DNA of 64,000 nt from Paratinospora sagittata. Lineage: Eukaryota; Streptophyta; Magnoliopsida; Ranunculales; Menispermaceae. The stretch covers positions 13,932,539 through 13,996,538 of the forward strand of contig CM069598.1 of NCBI GenBank assembly GCA_035771175.1. The letters run 5' to 3'. This document shows, one piece after another, positions 11,798 to 23,483 of this stretch; position 1 is the first letter of the stretch; the number at the start of each line of letters is the position of its first letter. A program made the translations under genes and the position numbers. The notes below the pieces were generated by a model. That model was not told where the DNA came from, did not search any database, and was given only the letters and a program-made list of their open reading frames with translations.

Positions 11798-12696
11798 TAT
11801 GGACAAGCTGAGCAGACTCTATATGCGGGAGATAGTCAGATTACATAGAGTGCCAGTTTTGATTGTTTCAGATAGGGACCCGAGGTTTACATCGGTATTC
11901 TGGCAGGGGTTGCAGAAGCAGCTCGACACTAGACTAGATCTCAGTACCGCTTTTCACCCCCAGACGGATGGCCAGTCTGAGAGGTTGATATCTATTTTAG
12001 AGGATATGCTTCAAGCTTGTGTCCTCGAGTCCAGTGGTAACTGGGAGGAGTACATACATCTGTGTGAGTTCACGTACAACAACAACTATCAGTTCAGTAT
12101 TGGCATGGCTCTTTTTGAGGCATTGTATGGTCGACCCTGCAGATCTCCGATCTGTTGGACAGAGGTAGGGGATGTTGCGGTGATGGGACCAGAGTTTGTA
12201 CAAGAACACACAGAGACAGGCAGAAGAGTTATACTGATGTCAAGTGGAAGACTGTAGAGTTCGAGGTGGTGACCAAGTTTTATTGAAGGTCTCACCTCAG
12301 AAGGGCCAAACTAGATTTGGGATAAAAGGCAAGCTCGCTCCGAGATTTATTGGGTCGTTCGAGGTTTTAGAACGAATTGGCCCCATCGCTTACCGATTAG
12401 CCTTGCCACCTCAGTTAGCAGCAGTCCACAATGTCTTTCATGTGTCAATGTTGAGAGTGTACAAGAGTGATTTTGATCACGTCTTGGACTGTAGGAACAT
12501 TGAACTGAGGCAGGATGAGACTTATAATGAGGAACCTATTCAGATACTTGACCGGAAGGTCCAGAGGTTACGTAACCGCGAGATTCCGATGCTTAAGGTG
12601 AGATAACAGTTCCATGGCAAGGAGCAGGTTACTTGGGAGCGTGAGGACTACATGATGGAGCACTTTGCCGAGTTCATGGGCTTAGGTATTTCTTAA
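11798..12696 (+). pseudogene. Integrase C-terminal half of the nested gypsy
   Basis: The piece begins within the integrase core ([38 protein letters not shown]) and continues through the C-terminal DNA-binding region ([29 protein letters not shown]). Frames break near 12240 and a TAA interrupts near 12604. The frame then runs through VTWEREDYMMEHF to the stop at 12694-12696. There is no 5' half. An AATTTCGAGGACGAA motif and a purine-rich tract (12726-12739) precede the right LTR, as usual in plant gypsy elements. Confidence 0.88.
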
Positions 12697-13231
12697 CCTT
12701 AAAATTTCGAGGACGAACTTCATTCTAAGGTGGGTGTGATGTGACGCCCCGAAAATTATTTCATCTAGCCCATAACCCAATTGCACTTTGCCCAAACTTT
12801 ATGCGTTGCCTTGATATGTTTGGTGTTTGTTTGATGGTTGTTAAATGTTTGTATAGTCGATGCTTGATAATGTATATAAATATGTGTATAATAAATTGTA
12901 TATGGGTCATGTTAAATTAAATTATAATGCATATGTTATTATTTATGCATGGACCCATTAAACCATGAATTGATATGAGTTAGGATTGTTTGAATAAAAG
13001 GATAAATTAGAATGAAAATTTGGTGTATTAAATGGATTGGACATCTAAAATACATGGAAGCATGAAATTGGTTAAAGTACATGTGGTTGGTATGGGTAGT
13101 ATGAGACCAACACATGTGAAGGTTGGTACATGAAAGTGGACAAGTGTCCCATGCCCTCAAGGAAGTGCTAGAATGAGTGGAGGGAATCAAGGAGAGAATC
13201 AAGGAGGAAATCAAGGAGAGAATCAAGGAGA

Positions 13232-13399
13232 GAATCAATGAGGGAATCAAGGAAGTGCTAGAAAGAGGTGAGTGGAGAGAAAGGAAAAAAAGAAGAGAAA
13301 GAAAAGAAGAGAAAGGAATCAATGAGGGAATCAAGGAAGTGCTAGAAAGAGGTGAGTGGAGAGAAAGGAAAAAAAGAAGAGAAAGAAAAGAAGAGAAAG
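13232..13399. repeat. 84-bp tandem duplication in the LTR
   Basis: Two adjacent, almost identical 84-bp purine-rich units (13232-13315 and 13316-13399), each containing GAATCAATGAGGGAATC and GTGCTAGAAAGAGG. Shorter GGAATCAAGGAGA units precede them from about 13190. Confidence 0.9.
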
Positions 13400-13530
13400 G
13401 AAAGAAGAAGAGAAAGAAGGAGGGAGTTGCAGGAGGAAGATCTTTGCGACATTTTCATCAAGGAACTGGATCTTTGGGATATATGGTCAGATTGAGCTCA
13501 ACATTTGTCAGCACGTTCGTAGCTTATGGT

Positions 13531-13910
13531 TATTCATTCTGGTCGGTGGAGATCTTGATCAGAGGTTTCGTCTAAGAGATCTAACCTCTCAAACAAAGCT
13601 GGTCGGAAAGTCTGGATATCTCGCACCGTTTCGCTCAAACTTATAGATCTCCTTAATCTACCATTGGATGGATATAAAATTTGGGTACATAGTGTACAAC
13701 GGATATTTCTGCATTCTTAACGGTGAAGATCTTGATTAGACGTTTGTTCTGAGAGATCTAACCTCTGAAAAATAGCTAGTCGGAAAGTCTGGATTTCTCG
13801 TGCCGTTTTGCTCAAACTTATAGATCTCCTCAATCTACTGTTGGATGGATATAAAATTTTGGTATGTAGTTTATAACTGATATTTATGTATTCTCAACGG
13901 TAGAGATGTT
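13531..13910. repeat. About 177-bp tandem repeat in the LTR
   Basis: Two full diverged units and the start of a third share GAGATCTAACCTCT, GTCGGAAAGTCTGGAT and TTGGATGGATATAAAAT at a spacing of about 177 bp. Confidence 0.85.
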
Positions 13911-15067
13911 TATTAGTTTAGTATTTTGTGTGATATAGTCATCTGAGTTTGAGTATTTGCAGCAGGAAAGGAGAAAATGTCTGATTAGAGACTTGTTCAT
14001 CAAAAATACTTATCTTTTCGGTCCACCGTTGGATTGGGCTGATATTTGGACACTAACTAAATTTGGCATCCTTCCTTGTCAGCTTTTTCATAGGCTCAGC
14101 TAGTCTCGAAAAATTTAGAATAAATCTTCTATAGTAACCAGCCCGTCCCAAAAAGCTTCTAATTTTTGTCACTAATTTTGGCTTTTTCCAGTTCATTACT
14201 GCTTCAACTTTTGTTGGATCTACGGATATCCCTTTTGGTAGGGTTGCTTGTATTAGACCTAAATTTAGAATATGAACTTAGACCTTTTCAAATAGCTTGC
14301 ATGTCAACTATGTTGACCTAGTTGCCATTGTTGATGAACCCATGATGCAAAATCAGTGATATACATGGTTGAACATGGTGACCTAGTGTAAATCGACAAT
14401 ATGACCTAAGTATGGAAAATTTCATATTTTAGGGCTTTTGATGTTTTTGGCCTAGAATCATTGAATTGATGCAACTTATGTTTAATTAAGCATGATTAGG
14501 GTTGATTATGCTACTGATTTGGTGGTTGTGACCATATCATGGGTTAGACCTACTTGTGATCAAGTGACCCAATTTGGGCATGTTTATGCCTAAAGAAATT
14601 GAAAATCAATATTTTTTATTAATAGAATGGTTTATGTATGAGAACTATGCATTAGAGGCCTAAGTCATGTGATTTGAGTTGAATGATGGGATTAGATGGG
14701 ATTTAGGCCTATTGTTTATATGTGGGCTGATTTAGGGTTGATGTGTAATGTCTATGTGATTGAGCATAGAAATTGATATATGGTAGGATATTGATGTATG
14801 TTTCAGGATCTTGATTGGGTTGATTCGGTTTGGTGGTCGTGTGTGGTTAAATACTCTCGCGAGGCTTGGTTGTGAGTAGACTTCATTTATGATTATATCT
14901 TTTATGTCATCATATCACTTACATATATTGTATGTTGAAAGCATGAATGTGTTCTAATATTTCGAATGATGCATTGATTTGAGAAAACCTTATGACTTTG
15001 GTTGGGCCCATCTATCTGGCTAATAGGGGGACTTAACCTTGTCATAGGAGGGTTTTAGGACAGAAAA

Positions 15068-15170
15068 TGATTGGGGTCAACGGTACGGTGAAATAGACGT
15101 GCACTAGTAACCCCAAATAAACATGATTGGGATCAACGGTACGGTGAAATAGACGTGCACTAGTAACCCA
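15068..15170. repeat. 56-bp tandem repeat in the LTR
   Basis: Two nearly identical units beginning TGATTGGGGTCAACGG at 15068 and TGATTGGGATCAACGG at 15124. Confidence 0.9.
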
Positions 15171-15895
15171 ATGCATGTGGAATGTGGATCCAAATTAATA
15201 AGCTTTTACTTGCATCGAACTTATTATAAATGCTTGATATCTATATGTTATGAGCTTTTAATCATGCTACACATTCACATGCATACATGATATTTATTGA
15301 TGAGTATTGATAGCATATTTGAATTCTATTCACTGGGCACCGTTGGCTCACCCTCATTTTCCTCTTTCAGGTCCTTCTGTCCTGAATAAGGGCAAAGGAA
15401 TAGTCATATCTTGAGGGTTTTGCCTGCGAGAGAATCCAAAGCCTCGATGTGAGTTGAGAGGAATTTTGATTGAATTGTGTTTTAAATTATGAAGTATAAT
15501 ATTTTGGATTATGTAATTATAATACTTACCTCATTGTAGTATGGGTGAGTTGGGACTTGTTCGATAGACCATGTGGGCATATGACGGTTTTTATTTGTAC
15601 CCACAATTTTGAACTTTATATGTATGTTAATTTTAATGGATTGTAGGGATTATTATTTTATTTATGGTTCATTTTTATGGACTATCTCTTGTCTTGGATG
15701 ATTAATACGGTGGGTAGTTTTGTTTAGTACCTTTTGATATTATGTCGTTGTTTGAGATAAGGCTCGTAAGGTCTGAACCACCTCACGGGAGTTGAGGAGT
15801 GGTCGGTGATGCCTGCGCCCGGCGTCCCGTCCCGGCATTCCGCATGCCATTCCCCGCGGGGTTGGTGGTCCGGGGCCCGGGGTCGTCACAAAAAT

Positions 15896-16468
15896 AATAT
15901 TCGTGCACCCCAACAAAATAAAAATCAAGTAGTAGATACGAGACTTTGCTTCAAATGCAATCGACCGGGTCATTTGGCACGAAATTGAATTATGCAAGGA
16001 GTTCGACAAAATTTTCGTCCGGGCAACTGACAGAACAACAACAATGTGCAAGGACGAAATCAAGCCAATCGTCCAAACTATAATCAAAATCAAAATCAAG
16101 GCAGAGTCTTTGCAACGACAGAAGGAAATCCTGAACAAGAAGTTGGTGCAAACGAAGTGGTGGAAGGTACTTTCATTTTATTTCATGTTACAGTTAAAAT
16201 CTTGTTTGATTCTGGAGCATCAAGGTCTTTTATTTCTGAAAACTTAGCGAGGAAACTGCAACTTTTCACTGTACCTTTATCTGTCGTTATGAAGATTTCA
16301 ACACCAGTAGGAGTAAACGTCCCAACAACTGAAAAATGTAGTTGTGACCTTAGAATTAATGATAAGCTGATTTTAGCTGAATTGATACTCTTACCCATTA
16401 ATGATTATGATGTAATCTTGGGTATGGATTGGTTATCTAAATACCAAGCCCAGATCGATTGCCTTTGA
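15896..16468 (+). pseudogene. Outer gypsy gag zinc knuckle and protease
   Basis: Right after the nested element the outer frame resumes with CFKCNRPGHLARN; the final cysteine codon of the CX2CX4HX4C knuckle is a TGA (15986-15988). A second frame (16046-16468) holds the aspartic protease with the active-site string DSGASRSFIS and the flap-side motif DVILGMDWL. Aspartic proteases of this family cut the gag-pol polyprotein. The stop and the frame change at 16466 prevent a functional product. Confidence 0.88.
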
Positions 16469-18100
16469 AATAAATCACCTTGCGGTTACCTTCGGGAGAG
16501 TTGTTGAAAATCTATGGGGATAGAAACAAAATCCCGAGGAATATCATGTCCACACTTCTCGAATCTGTGAATCAAAAAGAGGAATTCAAAACCCTAACAG
16601 AAGCCGAGCTTCTAAAAACCTTGAGAAGTTTAGAAGAGTACTTGGTGGTTAGAGACTTCCCTGAAGTGTTTCCCGAAAAATTACCTGGATTACCTCTTAA
16701 GCGGGAAATAGAGTTCAAGATATAACTATACCCTGGAACAGACCCCATAGCCATGTCACCCTATAGAATGGCCCCTGGCGAACTAATAGAACTAAAGACT
16801 CAGCTTGATGATCTTCGAAGGAATTTATCCAGCCGAGCGAATCACCCTGGGGAGCACCAGTACTGTTTGTCAAAAAGAAAGATGGGTCGATGAGACTGTG
16901 TATTGACTACAGAAAATTAAATCAAGTCACAATCAAGAACAAGTACCCCTACCCAGAATAGATGATTTGTTCGATCAACTGAAGGGAGCAAATTGTTTTT
17001 CCAAGATCGACCTAAGGTCCGGTTATCACCAACTTAGAATCAAAGAGTCAGACATACCGAAGACAGCATTCAGGACTAGGTATGGACACTTTGAATTCAG
17101 AGTCATGCCATTTGGACTCACTAATGCACCAGCAGCATTTATGGATCTAATGAATAGGACGTTTAGGCCTCATCTAGACAAATTTGTAGTGGTATTTGTC
17201 GATGATATTTTGGTTTATTCGAAGACCAATGATGAACATCAGGAACACCTTACAGTAGTTTTGGAAACGTTGAGGCGAAATCAATTGTATGCCAAATTTG
17301 AAAAATGTGAATTTTGGGTGAAGTCAGTCAAATTTTTGGGCCATGTAGTGTCATCAGAAGGGATATCCGTAGATCCAACAAAAGTTGAAGCAGTAATGAA
17401 CTGGGAAAAGCCAAAGTCAGTGACAGATATTAGAAGCTTTTTGGGACTAGCTGGTTACTATAGAAGATTTATTCTAAATTTTTTGAGACTAGCTAAGCCT
17501 ATGATAAAGCTAACAAGGAAGGATGCCAAATTTAGTTGGGATGAGAAATGTGAGAATTCCTTTCAGGAGTTGAAGAGACGATTAACCACAGCCCCAATAT
17601 TGATCACTCCTGCAAGCGGAGTCGGTTATGTTATTTATACTGATGCTTCTATGAATGGCCTTGGCGCTGTTCTAATGCAGTAAGGTAAAGTGGTTGCTTA
17701 TGCTTCTAGGCAACTGAAGACTCATGAACAGAACTACCCGACACATGATTTAGAATTGGCTGCTATTGTATTTTCCTTGAAGATATGGAGACACTATCTT
17801 TATGGAGAGAAATTTGATCTATACTCTGATCATAAGAGTTTGAAGTACATCTATACGCAAAAAGAGTTCAATTTGAGGCAAAGGAGATGGATGTAATTGC
17901 TGAATGATTATGATTTTCAGCTGCATTATCACCCAAGGAAAGCCAACGTAGTCGCCGATGCTCTAAGTCGAAAATCCTATAAGAACGATGGAGAAAAAGT
18001 CCAGATGTACCAATTGATTGAAGATTATGATTTGGGCATACAAAAAGGTGAAAATCAGATTTTCTTTTATAATATGAGCTGCAAGCCAGACCTACTACAT
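16469..18100 (+). pseudogene. Outer gypsy reverse transcriptase and RNase H
   Basis: Motifs appear in order: FPEVFPEKLPGLP, then in shifted frames [15 protein letters not shown] and [18 protein letters not shown]. These are followed by [30 protein letters not shown] and the catalytic [10 protein letters not shown]. RNase H follows ([45 protein letters not shown]) to [14 protein letters not shown]. Frameshifts near 16815 and 16955 and TAA codons at about 17682 and 17894 (each where Gln is expected) inactivate it. Confidence 0.9.
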
Positions 18101-19531
18101 CAAATTAAGGAAAGTCAAGCTCAGGATAGAAAACTGATAAAATGGGTGGCAGATGCAAGAGCCAATAATGGAAATGCAAATTTCAAGATTGATTCGGAAG
18201 GGTTATTAAGGTTCAGAGATCGAATTTGTGTACCCAGAATTGAAGAAATTAAAAAGATCTTATTTGATGAGACACATCAGACTAAATCCACTTTACATCC
18301 TGGTGGAGATAAGATGTACCAAAATTTGAAGAAAAATTATTGGTGGAAATGTATGAAAAGATATGTGGCCAAATATGTGTCTAAATGCCTTACATGTCAG
18401 CAAGTTAAGGCCGAACATAAAAGACCGTCTGGATTGTTACAACCTTTAGAAATCCCTGAATGGAAACGGGATAACAAAGCAATGGATTTCGTCGGAGCTC
18501 TTCCTAGAAATCAGAAAGGTGAGGATAGGGTTTGGGTAATTGTGGATCGACTTACTAAAGTGGCACACTTCTTACCTATTAAATCCACAGATCCGATTAG
18601 TAAACTGGGTGAGCTGTATGTTAAAGAGATTGTGAAGCTACACGGAGTACCCAAATCGATAGTGTCAGATAGAGATGCCTTATTCACATCTCACTTCTGG
18701 CAGAGCTTACAACGGGAATTGGGAACCAAATTAACCATGAGCACCGCCTATCATCCTCAGACAGATGGTTAATCCGAAAGGGTTATTCAGATCTTAGAAG
18801 ACATGTTGAGAGCTTGTGTACTAGATTTCAAGGGAAATTGGAGTAAATACTTACACCTAGCAGAGTTTGCTTACAACAATAGTTACCAGGCAAGTATACA
18901 AATGGCTCCATATGAAGCTCTATATGGACGATCATGTAGGTTACCACTGTGTTGGGCCGATTGGGAAGATAAGCTACTTACAGGACCTGATATGATAATG
19001 GAAATGAACGAAAAAGTGAAGTTGATCCAGAAAAGGCTAGTTACTGCACAGAGTAGGCAGAAGAGCTACGCAGATAAGAGGCGCCGACCTCTAGAGTTCC
19101 AAAAAGGTGATAAGGTATTTCTGAGAATAAGCCCTCAAAAAGGCATCATGAGGTTTGGTAAGAAAGGGAAGTTATTGTCGCGATTCATCGGTCCGTTCAA
19201 GATCAGTGATCGAATTGGTGAGAATGCTTACAAACTAGAATTACCAACTAGTTTATCCGCCATTCACAACGTATTCCATGTATCGATGTTGCAAAAATAT
19301 GAACCAGACCCTTCCCACACCATCGATTGGAAAGACGTAAAAGTACAAGCTGATGCCACCTATGAAGAAGGAACCTTATAGATCCTAGATTGGAAAGTTC
19401 ATAGATTGAGGAGCAAAGACATTCCATTAGTTAAAGTATTGAGGAAGCATCATGGAGTTGAAAAAGCCACTTGGGAACCCGAAAGTGAAATAAAGGCCAA
19501 ATACGCCGACTTATTCCGAAGAACACTCTAA
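18101..19531 (+). pseudogene. Outer gypsy integrase
   Basis: The zinc-binding HHCC region ends in [12 protein letters not shown]. The catalytic core contains [35 protein letters not shown] and AYHPQTDG followed by a TAA (18770) where Gln is usual. The C-terminal domain ([31 protein letters not shown]) runs to a stop at 19379, again a Gln position. Homology continues to ATWEPESEIKAKYADLF and the TAA at 19529-19531. The enzyme would insert the cDNA into chromatin; this copy is dead. Confidence 0.9.
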
Positions 19532-19621
19532 GTTTCGAGATACAACTGGTCAACAGTGGAAAAAGTTGAACGTCAACAAGTAAGTAAGCTTATACTTTAA
19601 TTTCGGGACGAAATTTCTTTT

Positions 19622-19634
19622 AAGACGGGAAGAA
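19622..19634 (+). other. Polypurine tract of the outer gypsy
   Basis: AAGACGGGAAGAA directly precedes the right LTR start TGTAACC. The AATTTCGGGACGAAATTTC motif common near plant gypsy 3' ends lies just upstream. Confidence 0.75.
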
Positions 19635-20245
19635 TGTAACCCCCTGAAAAAAAAAAGAGATTTCAAACATAATCCTGAAATCACGCCAGACATCTCGCCG
19701 ACATCTCGCCTGGAATCTCGCCGAGATCTCGCTGGAAATCTTGCTGATATCTTGGCTAAAATCGCGTCTCGCTCTCTCTAAACCCAATCGCACAAGCCTC
19801 GCTCTCTCTAAACCAACGCAAAAGTCTCCTCTTCCTCTCGAAACCTCTCTCTTCTCTCTTCCTTTCTCCACCAGCGCACACCGCCGCTCATCACCGCCTC
19901 TGCTCTCTCGCCCTCGCCAGGTTTCTCTCTCAACCCTCTGCTCAAAACCTGAAACCCCATCTCGCCACGGATCTCGCAGCCGCCGCCCTCTCTCTCTTCT
20001 CCACCACAGATCTCGCCGCCCTTTCTCTCTCTCTTCTCCGCCATCCGCCATTTTCCCCTGCCCTCGCCTCGCCTCCGATCTCTCGCCCTCGCTCTCAATC
20101 TCTCTTTCTCTCTCTCTAAAACCAGTCGCACTCTCTCTCTTCCCTTTTCTCCCTCCCTCCCCTGTTTTGGTTTTTTTAACCAAGTGCTATTATTATTTTT
20201 TAACATTGCAACTCAAGTGTTACTATTTTTTTAGCAACCAAGATG

Positions 20246-20276
<31 letters not shown>

Positions 20277-21808
20277 CATGCATACAATACCACATATAAT
20301 ATATTAGATTATGGTATATCATATTATATTACATATATATCATGCATTCTATAATGAAGCACCCAATTTCATATTATAATATCATATTATATTACATATA
20401 TATCATGCATTCTATAATGGAGCACCCAATATCATATTATACTACTCATCTAAGCACCCAATATCATATTATAATATCATATTATATTACATATATATTA
20501 TGCATTCTATAATGAACGCACGACATCTCATATTTAACATTAGATGATATGTATTATACTATCTCATTATATACATACTTAGTTTAAACATCTCACCACT
20601 ATATATATGTATATATCTCTACACTCATAATCGAGTAATTATATTAACAAACGTAATATACGTGTACAAGATTATCAGATTGCTTATGCATGCCTATTGT
20701 ACATGATTTTATATATACAATGTTGTGATTGTTTAGCCATGATGATGTGTGTCAATATGATTTTTATTCTCATCAAATGATAATTGGATGCATGAAATTC
20801 ATGTGGTAGTTGAATTCATTTATAAATTATAATGCCTAATAATGAAATGTATGACTTGAAATATTGACATAGTAAAGTTCATGCGTGAATACTATTATAA
20901 TTGACTTTGTGACATGATACCATGTGTAGTGGAGTTTGAATATATTTTATGAATGCACTTAATATCGTACTTATACCGTACGTATGACATGACATCACTA
21001 AAGAACACGATTAATATAAGAATCACACATATGGGACAGTTATTTTAAGGAATATCGTCAATGTTTATTATGAGGCAGTTATTCATGATGAATATCGCCA
21101 ACGAGTTTTAATTTTTGGGCTGTGCCACCCTGAGTTTGATTTCCTAAAGGTACGTGATTTAGAACGTGATGAAATTCTCGACTCAAACAATCTAATGTTG
21201 CAACGATTAATGTGTGAAACTTGTTTGTAATGTTCTTGTGTATGTATCATAATAAAATATTGTGAATTGTTTAGATGACCCACTGGGCTTTCAAGGTCAC
21301 CCCTATTTTTCATATGCAGGTGCTTTGGAGAATAAAATCGCGAGTTCGTGACATAGTTCAGAGTAGTAGGGGTGGGTTAATTAATTAGTATTGTGGTAAT
21401 AGGACTGAATATGTTATTTAATTTTTAAAGGTTTATTATTTGAATGAATTGTATTGATAATCGAAATTCAATGAATATTATTACGGTTAGTAAAGACCCT
21501 GTGATTTATATCACGTTTGAATGCCTTGGAATATAATTCATTAATTCTATTTGATGATGGTATCTAGATGTTGCGTCCATAATGGATGGACAAGGGCAAG
21601 TACCCTCGTATGAAGAATTAAAGGTATTCGTTTATCTTAACCAGTAAGTTGGTTTGAAGAATATAAATTCATAGTTTTGCAAATATTATTATCTATATAA
21701 TGGTTATGGGTTAAGATAGACAGATGCGTGTAACATCTCGATTTTCGGTGATATTTTTATATAAAATTAAAATAATCATTATTTTACTTGAAAATTAAGT
21801 TTTGAAAA
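19635..21808 (+). repeat. Right LTR of the outer gypsy, 3' end lost
   Basis: About 2.17 kb. Its first 870 bp match the left LTR start and its last 75 bp (from CATCTCGATTTTCGG, about 21735) match the left LTR end. The segment 20515-21735 is present only here. The terminal GGGGTGTTATA is missing because the sequence switches to a TAT-type gypsy fragment. Includes an AT microsatellite at about 20240-20275. Confidence 0.82.
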
Positions 21809-23483
21809 TCATGGGAAACGACGACCAGATTAGAGGCATAGGGTGATTGGTCAGAAGTACAGATCGCCGATGACCCAACTGAGACTGTAAAGGTCGGAAC
21901 GTTGCTGAGCTCAGAAGTTACCAAGCAGCTGGTTGACGTGTTGCGGATCACAAAGACATTTTTGCCTGGTCACACGAGGATATGCCCAGCGTACCAACCA
22001 GTATGATCGTACATCGTCTCAACGTCGATTCGACGGCAAGGCCAGCTTGATAGAATAGATGACCGCTCAGCTTCGACAAGAGCCAAGGTCTGCAGGACAA
22101 GGTAGACAAGCTCATAACGGCTAGTTTCATCCGGGAAGCGCTATACCCAGATTGGCGAGCCAACGTAGTGATGGTCAGAAAGCCTAACGGAAAGTGGAGG
22201 ACATGTGTTGACTTCACAGACCTGAACAAGGCATGCCCCAAGGATAGCTTCCCGCTACCACGCATTGACCAACTGGTGGATGCCACGGCTGGTCATGAGC
22301 TGCTTAGATTCATGGATGCCTATTCAGGATATAACCAGATCAGGATGAGTTCGGACGACGAGGTGAAGACAACTTTCATCACCGATCGTGGCCTGTAATG
22401 CTACACGGTAATGCCCTCCGGCCTGAAAAATGTCGATGCCACCTATCAAAGGTTAGTAAACAAAATGTTTACGGAGAAGATCGACATCAACATGGAGGTA
22501 TACGTTGACGACATGTTAGTAAAGAGTGTCCATGCATTAGATCACCTTACCGACCTAGTAGGAATATTCAACATTCTGGGGAAGTATAACATGAAACTCA
22601 ACCCTTCGAAGAGTAGCGTGGGATTGGGAAAGTTTCTGGAATTCCTCATCAACTAGAGGGGAATTGAAGCCAACCTTGACAAGATCAAGGCATTGATCGA
22701 CATGCAACCTCCAAGGATGGTGAATGAGGTTCAAAGGCTCACTGGATGCGTAGCAACCTTGAATAGATATATCTCTAAGTCCACAAATTCGTGCCTTCCC
22801 TTCTTCAAGCTGATCAAGAAGAAAATCGTAGAGTGGACGCCAGAATGCGACAACGCGTTTCAGGAGTTAAAGACTTACTTAGGGCAAGCCCCCTTGTTGT
22901 CAAAACCTCTTCCCGGGGAAGAACTCTTCCTCTACCTAGCAGTGTCAGATGCAGCGGTCAGTTTAGCACTGGTAAGAGAAGAACACGGCGTGCAGAAAGA
23001 TGTCTACTACATCAACAAGTCTCTACTTGATGCAAAGTCCAGATATCTAGAGATTAAGAAATTAGCCCTTGCATTGATCACCTCAGCCCGGAAGTTAAGG
23101 CCCTATTTTCAGGCCCATACCATTGTGGTACTTACCAAACATTCGTTACGGCAAGTACTTCTGAGGTTGGAGGTGTCTGGTCGATTAACTAAGTGGGCCA
23201 TCAAACTGAATGAGTTTGACATCAAGTACTGACCTCGAACAGTTGTAAAGGGACAGGTGCTCGCAGATTTTCTCACCGAGCTGCCCCAGACAGCTCTACT
23301 TACCAACCCGTCTTCTCAGGAATGGAAGTTGTTCGTGGATGGCTCATCTTGTAAGCAAGGATGCGGGGCAGGAATTGTGTTCATCTCCCCTAAAGATGAG
23401 AAGCACTTATGTGCTCTTCGTTTCGGCTTTCCAGCCTCCAACAATGAAGCGGAGTATGAAGCACTCTTAACTGGGCTAAGGCT
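21809..23483 (+). pseudogene. TAT-type Ty3/gypsy pol fragment (RT and two RNase H regions)
   Basis: The first 155 bp match 41617-41771 of the TAT copy further right (EDWSEVQIV region). Then come RT motifs KPNGKWRTCVDFTDLNKACP, FMDAYSGYNQIRM, VMPSGLKNVDATYQ and catalytic YVDDMLVKS. The first RNase H and connection follow, then a second RNase H-like domain (WKLFVDGSSCKQGCGAGIV, NNEAEYEALLTGLRL), an arrangement known in TAT elements. Stops occur near 22050, 22396, 22654 and 23230. The fragment ends abruptly at 23483 in RNase H; no integrase follows. Confidence 0.88.

Larger units (their letters stand above)
11516..15890 (+). mobile_element. Nested Ty3/gypsy element with large internal deletion
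   Basis: It starts TGTGACGCCCC, ends GTCGTCACA and is flanked by the perfect 5-bp target duplication AAAAT (11511-11515 and 15891-15895). Only the first 282 bases of the left LTR remain, then the sequence jumps into the middle of integrase. The 3' end of pol and a complete 3.15-kb right LTR follow. The long LTR and integrase tail suit the Tekay/Del chromovirus group. The LTR overlap shows only about four differences in 282 bases, so this insertion is younger than the copia element at 1704. Confidence 0.92.
12740..15890 (+). repeat. Right LTR (3.15 kb) of the nested gypsy
   Basis: Starts TGTGACGCCCC and ends GTCGTCACA next to the target duplication AAAAT. It contains three internal tandem repeats (listed separately) and a GC-rich 3' end with CCGGGGCCCGGGG. 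No genes are present; frames here, including the Lys/Glu/Arg-rich one at 13177-13575, are repeat artefacts. Confidence 0.9.
8642..21808 (+). mobile_element. Ty3/gypsy chromovirus-type LTR retrotransposon, with nested element
   Basis: Two related LTRs starting TGTAACCCCCTG (8642 and 19635) enclose a tRNA-iMet primer site, gag, protease, RT-RNase H and integrase in gypsy order on the + strand. A second gypsy element sits in gag (11516-15890). The last dozen bases of the right LTR are replaced by a TAT-type gypsy fragment, so no right target duplication can be seen. The integrase C-terminus (GKLLSRFIGPF, VFHVSMLQKYEPD, ATWEPESEIKAKYADLF) resembles Tekay/Del-like chromoviruses; this lineage call is from memory of family features. 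Multiple stops make it inactive. Confidence 0.93.

Noticed and set aside
13177..13575. Lys/Glu/Arg-rich frame that looks like a coiled-coil protein
   Set aside because: It is the purine-rich 84-bp tandem repeat inside a gypsy LTR.
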